Positions 12,465-24,549 of a DNA stretch of 64,000 nucleotides are shown in pieces. Made by a program: the position numbers and the translations under genes. The stretch's first letter is position 1; the number at the start of each line of letters is the position of its first letter. The notes under the pieces are model-generated. The model made no database searches. It was not told the origin of the DNA and saw only the letters and a program-made list of their open reading frames with translations. Source of the stretch: Beroe forskalii (lineage: Eukaryota; Ctenophora; Nuda; Beroida; Beroidae); assembly GCA_011033025.1 (NCBI GenBank), contig WFMF01000522.1:52618-116617 (forward strand). Direction: 5' to 3'.

Positions 12465-13257
12465 ATTTAGTGGTGAGAAGAAAAGTTTTCCCTAAAACCA
12501 GCAATGTCCATTTTTGAAATTCACGTACTTCTTTGACTTGGAATTTTACTTGAGTCTTACCAGCCTGAGCTTTTATTGGCAAATCAAACTTGACAAGGTA
12601 GTGGTCTGAAGTTGTGCCAGTGTTTGAGTCAACCAACAAATTTTTAACTGGAATAGAGTCCATTGCAGAGTCAAGTGTTAAGACAAGATCCAATGTACTT
12701 CCACAATAGTGAGTGGGTCCAATTACATGCTGTGAAAAACCTTTACTGTCACAAAGTGAAATGAACTTCTTTGCATAGTGGTCACCACTATCTTCCACAT
12801 GAAAATTGAAATCACCACACAAAACAGGCAATCCTGACTTCTCTATAAGACTATCAAGGTAGCATTCAAATTCTTCCATAAACACATTTACCTTGGTTTC
12901 ATTATACTTTTGCTTGGTTTTGGTCTGTGTAGTACGGTAAATGGTACATAAACGAATCATGCCCTTGTCACATTTAACCACACACTCAGCCACTTCAAAA
13001 GATTTGAACCCAACCACTTTGTTTGATACTGGTTTTAACTTCTCTGTATCAAACATAAAAGCTAGACCCCCACCTCTTCCTTTGCGGGGTACACTGATGA
13101 TGTCAAACCCCTGTTCATGAATCTCAGCCAACCTTGCATCTTCTTTTGCAGTAAACCAAGTTTCAGTTATACAACAAATGTCAATTTGGTGTTCAATCAA
13201 TAATTCTATCACTCCAGTTACTTTGTTGCACATTGACTGTGCGTTGAAACAACCCAC
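12451..13257 (-). pseudogene. LINE ORF2 part 1: APE-type endonuclease
   Basis: The frame opens with GCFNAQSMCNK, followed by DICCITETWF, the N-terminal catalytic block of apurinic/apyrimidinic-type LINE endonucleases (N and E metal-site residues). Further on are LPVLCGDFNFHVED (the GDFN block) and TTSDHYLVKF (the SDH block with the catalytic histidine). All core motifs are present, so the domain itself looks intact. The frame ends in junk after VREFQK because of a frameshift near 12500; RT continues in another frame at 12464. Confidence 0.88.
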
Positions 13258-13288
13258 TGTGAGCTTTCAATATTTTCTGCACTATCTA

Positions 13289-14828
13289 TCACATCACGTT
13301 TTTTGACTGAAGTTCTGTATTATCTTTCAACCTTTCAATTTCTCTCATCATGACTGGGCATTTTGGGTCATTTGCAGTGTGGGACTTATAGTTTTCAGCA
13401 TCATTGGCATGAGAAGAATCAAGGCACCTAGCACAACAATGTCTATTCTCATGATCTTTAGCTTGACATGCTGAAGACCTATGTTTCCCCATGCAGTACA
13501 TACAAACAGGATCAACATGCTTGTTAGGACAATCAGCTGAAATATGCCCAATAATTTGACAGTGGTAGCATGATTTAACATGATATCTGTCTTTTATTTG
13601 GTACCTGCTATTACCTAAGTAGACATTGCCTTCCTGGACATTGAAGATTGTGAGCCTTATAGCAGGAGACACTTTCAACCCAATAGATACTTGGCCTGAT
13701 GTTGTATTTTTATTAACATAGACAACTTCTAATGTGTGACCCATGTTATGTAAGTTAGCGACAGATGGATTTTTGGCAAGAATTTTGTTGATAATAGCCT
13801 TCTTTTCTGTAGCCCTAGTTTCTTTGTCATCGCCAGATTTTTCAACATCATCAAATATCTCTCCAGAAACATTGTAAAGATAAACTTTTGGTAGCATCTT
13901 GCTGCCAGACTTTGTATGATATTGCAAAGCCTCCAATTTTGTAGAAGAGTCAATCTTTTCCTTGCCCTCATCTCTCTGCATTTTGTTTCTGAAACCAACA
14001 ATGACCTTTAAACTTTTGGGATTCGTTTTTATGAATTCAACCTGTGTATCTTTAAGCTATTTTCAACCAATTTCTTCACAGTTCTCATGTTTTCATCAGT
14101 TTTACCAACCATATCATTAGGAACAATTAATAGAACTTCATGATTAGATTTAGAGTTCACCTTGCTTGGTGTTACAGGTTCAACAACACACCTTAGAGGA
14201 GGTTCAACACCACACATTTGAGCAGAAATATCATGATTTTTCACAGCATCTGCATAACTTGATGCCATATTTGAAGCAGAACTGTCTGGAACATCCTGCC
14301 CTGCTGAGTCTTCATCACACAGATTTTGGGGACAATAGCTGTAATAACACTTTTCACCTCTGCCAAAATTTCTGACTTAAATGCAGTCAGTTTATCAGAT
14401 ACAGAATCAAGTATGCTTTGGGGTTTATCCATTTCATTAGGTTTCAAATCATCTATTTTTTTAGGTTCTTCATTGTTCATTCCATCTTCAATGTTCACCT
14501 TGCATATCTCACAGATATAAAGAAATTGTCCAGGGCGTTTTGAATAACAATCACTTTTGATCATAGAAGAATATGTATTGAAAAATGAACGTTTGCAAAT
14601 AATATCCTTGCCTTTTCTATCACCATTAGCATTTCTACATGTTGCATGGAATGATTGCTTACACATGAAACAATTGATTGAACAATCCTTAGCATCTGCA
14701 TCATTACATGATTCACAAATACCTGATTCTGAGATGTAACCAATTTGCAGGCATTCAGAGTCAACATTTTCATCATCACTATTTCTGTCATTGGGGTCTT
14801 TGGATTCAGTCACCTGTAACAGTACCAT
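13289..14828 (-). pseudogene. LINE ORF1: PHD-like finger plus CCHC knuckles (frameshifted)
   Basis: The N-terminal piece (14828-14241) contains a C-x2-C ... C-x2-C ... H-x2-C ... C-x2-C arrangement, starting GICESCNDAD and including FMCKQSFHATC, which is the pattern of a PHD (C4HC3) finger. A frameshift near 14250 leads into 14268-14029. The last piece (13981-13289) contains CYHCQIIGHISADCP, a CCHC zinc knuckle, followed by a second cysteine cluster (CMYCMGKHRSSAC) and a third at CCARCLDSSH. ORF1 proteins of this kind bind the LINE RNA, and the PHD finger is known in ORF1 of some CR1-type elements. The fragments together span about 500 codons. Confidence 0.75.
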
Positions 14829-15229
14829 CCTAATTGAAGAACCCCAGGAGAGAAAATTTCAGCTGGCAAGTATCTTACAGACAAGCAAAGTGCTTTCACT
14901 GTTGAGTTCAAGCTCTGCAAGCAGAACTTTATGCAATCAATCCAAGGAAATTTGACTGGGGTTCCTCAGTTAGTTAATTTAATATGTGTTGTGTTGTAAG
15001 TTTAATTTATGGGATAATAAATTAGCGCATAATAATTTAATATTGATAAATTAATAGAAATTAACATACGGCATAGGTAATATCTAGATTGAATGTCACA
15101 GGAAAAACCAACAGGAACAACCAACTAACCCTCCTCCTGCAAACAGATCTATCCCACTGCCCAGTGCAACCCTTGAAGAATGGCTTCCCTTCACATTTTA
15201 AATTTTAATCTTTGTTTCACTACATTCAG

Positions 15230-15442
15230 ACTTGATAACAGCCTTGAATGCAATTATGGACCACAACCTTTACGAGATAGTTCCCCTTTACACCTCATTG
15301 TTGGAAACTAAATGGTTGGGTGTCACTCAGGTGTCACCATTTTCCATGCTTTGCCAGGCTTTAAAATTATGGGACAGACAACGTCTGGCAATTCCATGCT
15401 TGGTGTATTATACTGCTCCTGGGTTCAAGTGCCTAGCCCATG
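15230..15442 (+). other. Candidate orphan exon, function unknown
   Basis: A 213-nt segment after acceptor tacattcag and before donor ATG|GTAAAA has an open frame of about 70 residues with ordinary protein composition (for example LYEIVPLYTSLLETKWLGV and PFSMLCQALKLWDRQRL). I do not recognise the family. It lies just beyond the 5' end of the minus-strand LINE and before a GC-rich repeat island. It may be an exon of a gene disrupted by repeats or chance. Confidence 0.3.
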
Positions 15443-15599
15443 GTAAAATAGAAAAAAACTATTACAAACTGATATTCTTGTTCTCGATCTCAGTGAAATC
15501 TTTTGATGAGAAATGCTCCAAAAATCTGGAAGTCACTATTTGTGATAATGATAATAAAATGGCGGTGACATTTACTCCATGTTACAGACTTACAGAGCC

Positions 15600-16290
15600 T
15601 TATTTTGCGCCAGCGAGCGCGCCTAGCTAATCCGAAAAGTTCGTGTTTCTGCGGAAAGCGCGCGCAAGTCCAAGCAAACAAGGACGCGTATTATGTCATG
15701 TGGTAAGCCCATAAACCGTAGAGGTGGGCACGCGCGCGCGTAATTCGATCAGTACTGCGACACTGTGCACTACCTAACTTTCCTAAGCCCGCATAGGTGT
15801 GTGTACGCGCGCGGCGCTACCCTACGGGACCCTCTGAGGAAGCCTGGAAGCGCGCTGCGCAACGCAGACAGGGATATACGTGTTTAGCAACACCTAACTA
15901 GATGTTCCTAAGCCCGCATAGGTGTGTGTACGCGCCGCGCGCTTCCCTACGGAGTACGGTGGCCGAGCAGGCTCACTTTTTTTTTTTATAAAAAATTTCA
16001 CATAAAAATTTTTTATGTAAAAATTTTTGAGCCTTTTCGTTCAACCCCGTGGCCGAGGAGGATCAAAAAATTTTATGTAAAATTTTTTGAGCCTTTTCGT
16101 CCACTGCAGTGGCCGAGAAGGCTCCCTTTATTTCACATAAAAAATTTTTGATCCTTCTCGCTTCCATGAATCTAATTTCAGCATAATGGCCATTGGGCAC
16201 GTCGTTTGCACCTGCTGTGGCCGCGCGCGCGTTAGGCGGCCGATCTAGCTCGCGCAGCGCGGTGGCGCGCACGCGCAGATGGAATTCTGA
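15600..16290. repeat. Composite island of GC-rich and AAATTTT foldback repeats
   Basis: Two motifs recur. The first, CCTAAGCCCGCATAGGTGTG plus downstream ACAGGGATATACGTGTTTAG, occurs at 15785, 15905 and again at 44688-44770, with pieces at 25685-25740. The second, GTGGCCGAGGAGGCTCAC-like words joined to long AAAAATTTTT palindromes, occurs three times at 15957-16165 and in inverse orientation at 25425-25680. No genes are seen. Confidence 0.7.
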
Positions 16291-17239
16291 CAAAAATTAT
16301 TTGAGTCGATTTTTTTGTATTTTTGCCTTTAGCAGTAATTATTCAAATTAATTCGATGAAAAAGAATTATTTTTCTAATGAACCGAACCATGGGCACATG
16401 TTTTGAAATAAATGTTTCTGTTGAATCAATGATCTTAAATGTCAGTATTAAATCAAAATATCCTATAAACCATTTTAATTATTTATTTCTATGAATTTAT
16501 TTGAAATATAAAGAAATCTTTCTTCAAGACATCAATTTCTATGAATAGAAGTATTCTGCAATGGATAGAGCTTCATGGATACTTTGGTTAATTGAATAAT
16601 TGGGCTATCCATCTGAATGCTTTTGATGCTATAAATCTAATTATTTTATGTTGTTAATTGATTCATGAATTATGAATTATCTTATGAATTATCTTATGAA
16701 TTATGTTTTATAAAAGGATTGGGGCTATATTTGTGACAAATGTAGACTGTTTCTATGCTTGTACATTTATGTTTTAAAGAAATTCTTTATTTTATGGATT
16801 TTTTTCTCTACTAAATTGGTAACTGCTGCTTCTCCAAGATAGCCCTTTAGCTGCATAAGTCATGCCACAATAATACAATGTCCCAGAAAATATATAGACC
16901 ATTCAAGACTCTTTCATTTTAGAGATTGAGGCAATTATTGCATCTACTTCATCCACATTACATAGTGAAACCAGGTTTGTGGCATAAAAAATTAACCCTT
17001 TCATAAATGCAAGCTAGCTTCCTTATTTGGACATGAACAAATTTAAATTAACAACAATCCAGGCTCTGCACCAAAGGCAGCATTACTCAAAAATTCCCTG
17101 AGAAGCTCTTATAGTTACAATTGAAAGTTGTTATTTCATTTTAAAAGTTTAATGGTTGTTCACTATGTTCAATTGTAAACCACTTAACTTATTAAAAAGC
17201 TATATGACTAATAGACAGCAACTCACTAATTATGACTCT
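16291..17239. other. AT-rich stretch with nothing recognised
   Basis: No frame of note, no clear repeat apart from short ATGAATTATCTT echoes at 16665-16705. Confidence 0.5.
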
Positions 17240-18316
17240 GAAAAATCAGAACTGCTGCCTGTTATTTATGGTGTAACTTGAGGGATCTGTTCTTGGTCCA
17301 CTACTTTTCATTCTCTACATAAATGATATAGTCAACTGCTCTCAACTTGCTCACTTTGTTTTGTTTGCTGATGATACTAATATTTTTGTTACTGGAAATT
17401 CTGAAGCAGAAGTGTTCTCTAAAGCTAACATAGTTCTTCAAGATATAAATTTATATATGCTGAGTAATCAAATTCATATCAATATTGAAAAGTGTGTCTA
17501 CATGCACTTCAGACCAAAGCTCAATCATAATGAACAGAAAACTTGTGCCAGAGCTAAAGTTATAGGTAGTGAGAAACATCTGTATTTGAATCGTAATAAG
17601 CTTAAGAAAACAAATATGGTTAGGTATCTAGGAATTATCATAGATGAAAATTTGAATTGGGAGGGTCATCTACAACACTTAGAACAAAAACTGAACAGCT
17701 CTATTGTTACGATCAAAAGAGTTAAGAAGTTTATCCCTCCTGAACACTACATAGTAAATTATACCACTCACTCTTCATCTCACACTTGACTTATGGAATA
17801 TCAGCTTGGGGTTCTGTTTCAAATGATAAACTTAAACCTATATTTAACATACAAAAGAGATGTATACATTTACTTTTTGGGAAAAAACTGAACTTTGATC
17901 ATGCAGAATACTATAAAACCTGTGCAAGAACTAGATCAATTGATGAACATTTGACTCCAAAGGACTATGTTCTGGAACATACTAAGCCTCTGTTCACAGA
18001 ATTTAAACTATTAACTGTGCACAATCTTCACAAGCTTTTCTTGCTGACCCGAAGTCTTCAAATTAAGAAATACAGATATCCAATTCCCCTGTATATATTA
18101 CTAAAAAGGTCACCTGAATCCATGAGAAATTACTTGAATAATAATATTTCTATTCCCCGTTATAACCTAGAAGCTTCAAGGCAGCAGTTTCTGTACTGTG
18201 GCACTACCATCTGGAATAAATTTAACAATAAAACAGCTCAATTCAACACAAATTTTCTATCTGATTTATCAACATCTTCGTGTATGGCAAAAACAGGTTC
18301 AAGAAATTTCTGTTAG
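17240..18316 (+). mobile_element. Second non-LTR reverse transcriptase fragment
   Basis: At about 17280-17385 the translation reads GSVLGPLLFILYINDIV followed by the catalytic box LFADDTN. The frame 17361-17789 continues with INIEKCVYMHF and NMVRYLGIIIDENLNW, the region after the RT palm. After a frameshift, 17786-18316 carries LTYGISAWGS and the C-terminal part ending in a YCGTTIWN-type motif. This is a different lineage from the minus-strand LINE (FADD rather than YADD, different spacing). There is no endonuclease, and the copy is 5'-truncated and broken. Confidence 0.82.
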
Positions 18317-18759
18317 ATATTCAGTCATCAGGACATCCCCAACTCTGGGAATGCCATAATCACAGTTTTTTAAACATAGTAATTGCAATTCAATGAAACT
18401 TTAGAAATTATGTTCAACTTAGCTATATTACAGCAAATAGCTTCAATTTTGGGTTAGCTTTAAATTACTCAAATTTTCTTATTTACAGCAGTTCTCACAT
18501 ATTTAGAAATTTGCATGATACAAAATTTTTAACATTCAATGACAGGTGAAAGTTGTGTGTTGGAATGTCTGTATAAAATGAAATGAAAGGAAATACACTT
18601 CAAATTCCTGCTTAATCAACACTGATGAGAAAAGAACTAAACTAAATTGTGTTCTTAATGAGTTTATAAAACTGACTATTAATTAATTTTATAATTCTTA
18701 TTTATTCCAATAATATTAATCATGGTATTATTAACTAAACCTAACTTAGTTTTTCAGGT

Positions 18760-20200
18760 AATACATGTCCAGATTTGCCTACTCCTGTCTACTGGTGCCT
18801 CCTTGAACTGCAGAAGAAGGTTCCCTGATATGATGTGAGCTACAAATTACCTACGGCTTGCAGCTGCAGACTTCTTGCAGTTGAATACAATACAATGCAA
18901 CAGGTTAACTATAATAATCATGAAGTAACATTTCGAGATAAGAAACTGGAAAGATTTAAGATTTCAATATTGCCAGATATTGAATATGTCATTAATTCAT
19001 TGTAACTATAAGGTTGATGGTCATTAATTTGTTAAAACTCATGTAATTCATATTCATGTGCTACCCATTTAGTTAATCATAGATTTTGGAATTTTGTAGG
19101 TAATTTTTATCTAATGTCGCATATTAATTTGATTGTTAAGGAGCCAGCACTTCTGTGTAAAAGCTTGCTTAAAAGAAGTGCTTTATAATTGTCAAAATTT
19201 ATTTATTTATTTAATTGTAATACCTGTCCAGGTTTGTCTACTCCTGTCTCCTGCCTTCAGTGAACTGCTGAAGTATGTTTCCTGATCTAAAGCAAGTTAC
19301 TGAGTACCTACCACATGCAGACCTTTTCAACACAATGCAATCTAACAGGTAAACAGTGCTAGATTTCATAAATATGTTTGAATGTTGAAATAAGGGACTT
19401 GATGGGGTTGGCAAATATATGAGCCCCAAATAAACGCAATTTTGACCTCAAATGCCCATGATCCTTCATATATCGGGTTATTCGAAGGTGTGGACTCCAT
19501 CATATATGATGGAGTCCACTATACTACCATACTGTGTGAGGGGTATGATTGGAGTTAAACCCATGTCAAGGAGGCAAAAAGCCCATGTATCTCAAAATTG
19601 ATACATGGGCTACCCCTACTTACCAGCACCATAGAATGGACAGATATTAAATAATGCAGTAATCACATTGCCATTTCAGTGTATGAGTAGAAGGTTGACG
19701 GTTGTCAATAACTTGTTCAAACTCATGTAATTGAAAAACGTGTCCAGGTTTGCCTACTCCTGTCTACTCATAGACTTGAACTGCTGAAGAAGGTTCCCTG
19801 ATCCGATACACGCTACTGAGCACTGCCCCACACCTGCTGACCTGCAGACCTTTTCGATGCAATATAATCCAACAGGTAAACTATGATAATCATTAGCAGG
19901 TGGGGATCAGAAACTGGAAAAATTTAATTGAATTCTGAATGGTCTGATATTGATTGATAATCATTGATGGTTAATTAGTTGTGAAAACTCATGTATCATA
20001 CGTTTTCAGGATTGACTGCTCCTGCTGATGCTTCTTTGGTCGGTGCTTATCCTGGTACTTCCTTGAACTTTTGATGAAGATTCTCTGATCCGATAGGAGC
20101 TTCTGCCTCGCACCTGCTGACTTTCCAATACTGCAAGCAGCACAAAATAGCACCTTGGAATCGAAAAATTGGGAGAATTCCATTGATGGACCTCAGAATG
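18760..20200. repeat. Degenerate tandem repeat, period roughly 480 bp, 3-4 copies
   Basis: Landmarks recur at 18775, 19235, 19745 and about 20010: TGCCTACTCCTGTCTACT-like text, then GAACTGCTGAAGAAGGTTCC, then GCAGACCTTTTCGATGCAAT, then AACAGGTAAAC. Between them are diverged copies of AGAAACTGGAAAAATTTAA and AAAACTCATGTAATTCAT. The units are strongly diverged. No coding potential is recognised. Confidence 0.65.
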
Positions 20201-20386
20201 GACAGATATCAATTAATCATAATAATATTCTATCCCATCGTATAAGCATATGATTAGGTAGATGGTGTACGTTTTGATACATGTGTCTTCGTGCATTTGA
20301 TTTTGAGCACTTGCATCACCGACTTTCGCTCGAACGACCGTAAATTATTGAGGGAAGCAATTAATTTAAAGAAAACAGGCTATAGG

Positions 20387-22521
20387 GACCGTTCACATAT
20401 TACGTAATCATTTTTTGGGCATTTTCCCCTTCTCCCCTCTCCATAATCAAACGTTGTCTCGGCCATCCCCCCTCTTTTGGCAAATATTACGTAATCACGG
20501 CACGACCCCCCCTCCAGAAAGCTGAAACAAAGTTCTTCACTTTAGCATGTTATAATTGCATTGAAAACATACTTCTTCAGATGTGCTTTTTCAGACAATA
20601 TTGATGATGTGCAAAACTTGATTGACTTAGAATTTTAATTTTTTCTGGAGGGCAAAAGGCAAGATTTTTTGTTGATATAACTGCTAGATTTAATGTTTTA
20701 TGTTACCATAATGCTCATTTGTGATTAAATGTTCTTGAAAAGGATCCAAAAGGATGTGAAACGTCACTCAACAGTTATTACCGCTTAGATGCCTAGAGAA
20801 TTGAGTTTCTTAATTATGGTTAAGCGGGTTAAAAATGTGTGCTTTATTATTATAATTGATAATCATTTTAATGATTTATGTTCAGCGAAACTGAATACCT
20901 AACGAACACAGTTTGGCTAGTATTGAAATATAATTAGAACTATAGAAATATTGGAAATTGCCTTTTTTTACACTTTTAGCCCACTTTACGAAGAAAAATC
21001 GTATATTCGTCCACGCAAAAATCTTGAAAATATGTTTTACTAGCAGGCCCGTTGGGCCTGCAAGCACACAGCTCACTCGGCGCTGCTACGCAGCACCTCG
21101 TTCGCAAATTTTAGACATGACCATTCAAATTGATTGTACACTTTTTTAAACCTTAAATTTCTCTTAACGGTTAATTTCACAAATGCAGTGACTATTGTTA
21201 TCACCTACTAAGTTCTGATAATCGGCCGACCTCTGCCACAGTTTTATGAAATATCTTCCGTTATTCAAGTTATGTCCATTCACCATCTTGAGATCTTGAA
21301 TTTTAAGTTAAGAAAAAGTCAAATTTTCAAAAACTACAGCACAGCATTTAACAGTAGTAGCGTAATAGAAAGCACTCGCATGGAACTGATTATAATCTGC
21401 ACGTGCACAAAAATTAGTTTCCATAGCAACGGCACCAATATGCGACATTTAGCCTTAATTTCTCTTGATATTTACTTGGCAAGGTCAAAAAAATTTACAG
21501 CGATGGGGAAAAAACGCGAAACTTCACTTTATGTAATAGATCCTACAGTCTACAGAAACTACTTTTTGGCCCAAATTTATGAAAATAGGAGGGTGAAAAT
21601 TTCGTATTCAGTCTATCAGTTTTTTTTTCAAGATTTGAGATCTCCATTGAAATGCAATTTTTATCGAATGATGGTCAAATCTTTTGGATAAGAAGCAGTT
21701 TTTGTCATGAAACTTAGAGGTCATGAAACTAAGAGGTATACCTTATCGGACATAATTAACACGGACATTGAAATCACGCAGCTAAGCACATCAGCGTGAA
21801 TATTAATGTCCGTGAAAATTTTGTCCGTGATACTATTGTCCGTGATTTTCAGGTCCGTGAAAATTAAGTCCGGTATTTCCTCTTAAAATTTCTAGGGTAG
21901 AGAAGCAAAATTTCTGACTTTATCTCTTTAAACGCAATAACAAAATTTTTAAGGAAATTATGCTTCTTTTTATGCTTAGAACCTGCTATATGGAAATTTA
22001 TCATATTAATTAACGAAATATATTGAAAAAATCTTGAAATCAAGTATTCAAATCGTTGTAAAAATGGAAAAAATCGAACCGAAAATTTCGAGATTTTCTT
22101 GAAATTTAAAGTGGCAGGATCGAGCGTGAATATTCAGCGTGAATATTAATGTCCCTGAAAATTTTGTCCGTGATACTATTGTCCGTGATTTTCAGGTCCG
22201 TGAAAATTAAGTCCGGTATTTCCTCTTAAAATTTCTAGGGTAGAGAAGCAAAATTTCTGACTTTATCTCTTTAAACGCAATAACAAAATTTTGTCTTTTA
22301 TGCTTAGAACCTGCTATATGGAAATTTATCATATTAATTAACGAAATATATTGAAAAATCTTGAAATCAAGTATTCAAATCGTTGTAAAATGGAAAAATC
22401 GAACCGAAAATTTCGAGATTTTCTTGAAATTTGAAGTGGCAGGATCGAGCGTGAATATTAATGTCCGTAAAATTTTGATAATTATGTCCCCTCGGCTGAT
22501 TACGTAATATGTGAATGATCC
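20387..22521. mobile_element. ~2.1 kb TIR element without transposase
   Basis: The left end reads GGGACCGTTCACATATTACG and continues TAATCA; the right end (about 22495-22521) is the near-perfect inverse, ending AATATGTGAATGATCCC. A short ATA-type target duplication is possible at the flanks. Contents include a tandem duplication of about 330 bp at 21790-22470 and no recognisable transposase, so it would be a non-autonomous DNA transposon. The superfamily is not assigned. Confidence 0.65.
21725..22470. repeat. Duplicated ~330 bp block with TGTCCGTGA word array
   Basis: Each unit contains five or six variants of TGTCCGTGA spaced 10-20 bp (ATTAATGTCCGTGAAAATTT, TATTGTCCGTGATTTTCAGG and so on), followed by a constant AT-rich block (CTAGGGTAGAGAAGCAAAAT). 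The inverse word CACGGACATT occurs at about 21760. The second unit starts near 22134. Confidence 0.8.
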
Positions 22522-22699
22522 CATATTCATATTCATGCCATTCCACAAACCTGAGATGAAACTCACATGTAGCCATATAATAATCCTTATGAGCATTATG
22601 AATACTTGGAGCCATATTAAGCATATTCCATATCTAAATTATACTTATGATTACATAATAAACATTTGAATAATCTTTTTACCAGGAAGCAACTCGGCA

Positions 22700-22850
22700 G
22701 ATTTTTGGTTAATTTTGCCGTTTTATATCGGGCGATTAACAAACGAATGGGATATCGAAAATTATCACACGAGGCGTCAGCCGAGTTTGACAATTTTCGA
22801 TATCACACGATCCATGAGTTTGTTAATTGTATTATTACTCGACAAAACAG
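22700..22850. repeat. Foldback repeat
   Basis: An inverted repeat pairs the region around GGATATCGAAAATTATCACA with a downstream GACAATTTTCGATATCACAC, with TTAACAAAC / GTTTGTTAA at the outer ends. MITE-like, no coding. Confidence 0.6.
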
Positions 22851-23389
22851 TTCTCCCTCCCACTCGGGTCTGACGACCCTCTTCTGAATTCAACGTTTTT
22901 ATAGATAATAGATTTTCGAGTGCTCCTTCATAAAATCAACAATTTATTTAACGATATTCTGCTCTATTATTCCGCCACTTTGCAGTAGTTCTACAAAGGA
23001 GTGATATATCGATAATTATTACACTGGAGTTTGAGCCACGGGAGGGAATAATCGATTTTAAAACTTTCTGTTCTTTTTCAAAGGTTAAAGTGTAATTTTT
23101 TGAATCTGAAATGATTTAACCTTGGAAACTGACCAAATTTACTGAAAGAACAGAGTTAGGAATTTTAATTTGGAGCCCGGTTAATCATACATCAGAGGAG
23201 TGATATTTATGATTGGCATGGTTTTCGATAATCTTTTGATAGAATTTTGATTTTCCTGTACTTTGCGACAAAATAGTAATTTAAATATGCTAACTGAGGG
23301 TAACTGAGGAGTGTGACGGGCTTTCTTAGGAGTGCGACTGGCATTGACTTTCTTAGGAGTTTGATAGGCTTACATACGGGTAACACACC

Positions 23390-23720
23390 CCTCTCAACTC
23401 ATAACATACCCCTATCTCATCGTAACCCACCCCTCTCCACTCATATTATACCTCTATCCACTCATATAACACCCTTCTCAACTCATAACGCACCCCTCTC
23501 AACTCAAACAACCCCCCCTCAACTCATAACACACCCCTCTCCACTCATAACACACCCCTCTCCACTCGTAACACACCTCCGCCACTCATAATATGAGTGG
23601 AGAGAGGTATAATATTATTATACCTCTCTCCACTCATAACACACCTCTCTCAACTCATAACAGACCCCTGTCAACTCAAAGCACACCCCTCTCCACTCAT
23701 AACACACACCTGAACAAACC
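23390..23720. repeat. Minisatellite, ~22-23 bp unit
   Basis: About 14 copies of a unit like CACCCCTCTCCACTCATAA. One inverted unit at 23588-23615 makes a local palindrome (ATAATATGAGTGGAGAGAGG paired with its inverse). The long open frames across it are repeat artefacts. Confidence 0.9.
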
Positions 23721-24356
23721 TCCCGTACCTCAGAAATCAGAGAAACCCACTGCAGGCTCTTCAAGCGACCTTTTCTTTAACGTTTCGAGCATTTCCCTTT
23801 AAATTTTTAAGCAATATCACAACTTTTTCGACCTTTTCCCAATTTTAAGGGAATCCCTCATTTCTGCACTAACAGTTTATTTGTTATTATTAACGCAAGA
23901 TAAAAATTTCTAAAATATATATAATATCACCTCTATATCTGGTGGTAGCAGGGATGGAGCACAATGTAATCTGCTGCCGTGTTTGATGTGTCAGAGTTTA
24001 TTTCTTGAGTTTTAAGTTAGGGTTTTAAGATTGGTATAGATATTAAATATACATGCATATTGGCGCCATTCCCAGTGCTCGATGTACTTTACACTATACT
24101 CCCGCTTAAGCATGTTGTGATCATTGGCCTCTGTATTTATTTGTTACATAATACCATGGCGCTATGATTAGGCATTTATGCTACATTGACTTTTTATGAA
24201 TTAACGAATGGCGAAGGGAGTGTCAACTTTTTCAGCCTCTTCGATCATGATATAAAGAAATAATGTATGATGTGCATATAATTCTTGAAACGATGATTCA
24301 TATGAAACACTGATTCGTATGAATTGTTTTTATAGCGTTTGCTTTCATTGTTTCGT

Positions 24357-24545
24357 ATATGGCAGGGTATTGATACAGTAAATGCTCACATGGGTATTAG
24401 AATAACCATCGTAATTGCACTCGCAAGCTCGTGCAATGACTTCAATTAATGCACTCGCAAGCTGGTGCATTTATTGCATGAATCCCACTAGCAAGGTCGT
24501 GCATTTATTGCATGATTCCCACTCGCAAGTGTGCATTTACCGTAT
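24357..24545. repeat. Second, degraded copy of the constant-loop hairpin array
   Basis: After GTATATGGCAGGGTATTGAT, four modules with the CACTCGCAAGCTCGTG core (some with substitutions) occur at about 24418, 24452, 24487 and 24520. The outer stem is GTAAATGCTCAC against GTGTGCATTTAC, again compensated relative to the 7841 copy. This copy has one more module than the first and more mismatches. Confidence 0.75.
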
Positions 24546-24549
24546 ATTA

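Larger units (their letters stand above)
10330..14840 (-). mobile_element. CR1/Jockey-type LINE, near full length but frameshifted
   Basis: On the minus strand the order is ORF1 with a PHD-like finger and CCHC-type knuckles (14828 down to 13289), an APE-type endonuclease (13257-12451), a reverse transcriptase with a YADD box (12464 down to about 10685) and a C-terminal domain (10640-10338). At least three frame breaks interrupt it (near 14250, 12500 and 11250), so the copy is not autonomous. Domain order and the PHD finger in ORF1 fit CR1-clade elements. The 3' end is near 10330. I found no clear target-site duplication. Confidence 0.88.

Noticed and set aside
21796-22470. CRISPR-like repeat/spacer appearance of TGTCCGTGA words
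   Set aside because: Spacing is irregular, units are 9 bp, and the context is a eukaryotic transposon.
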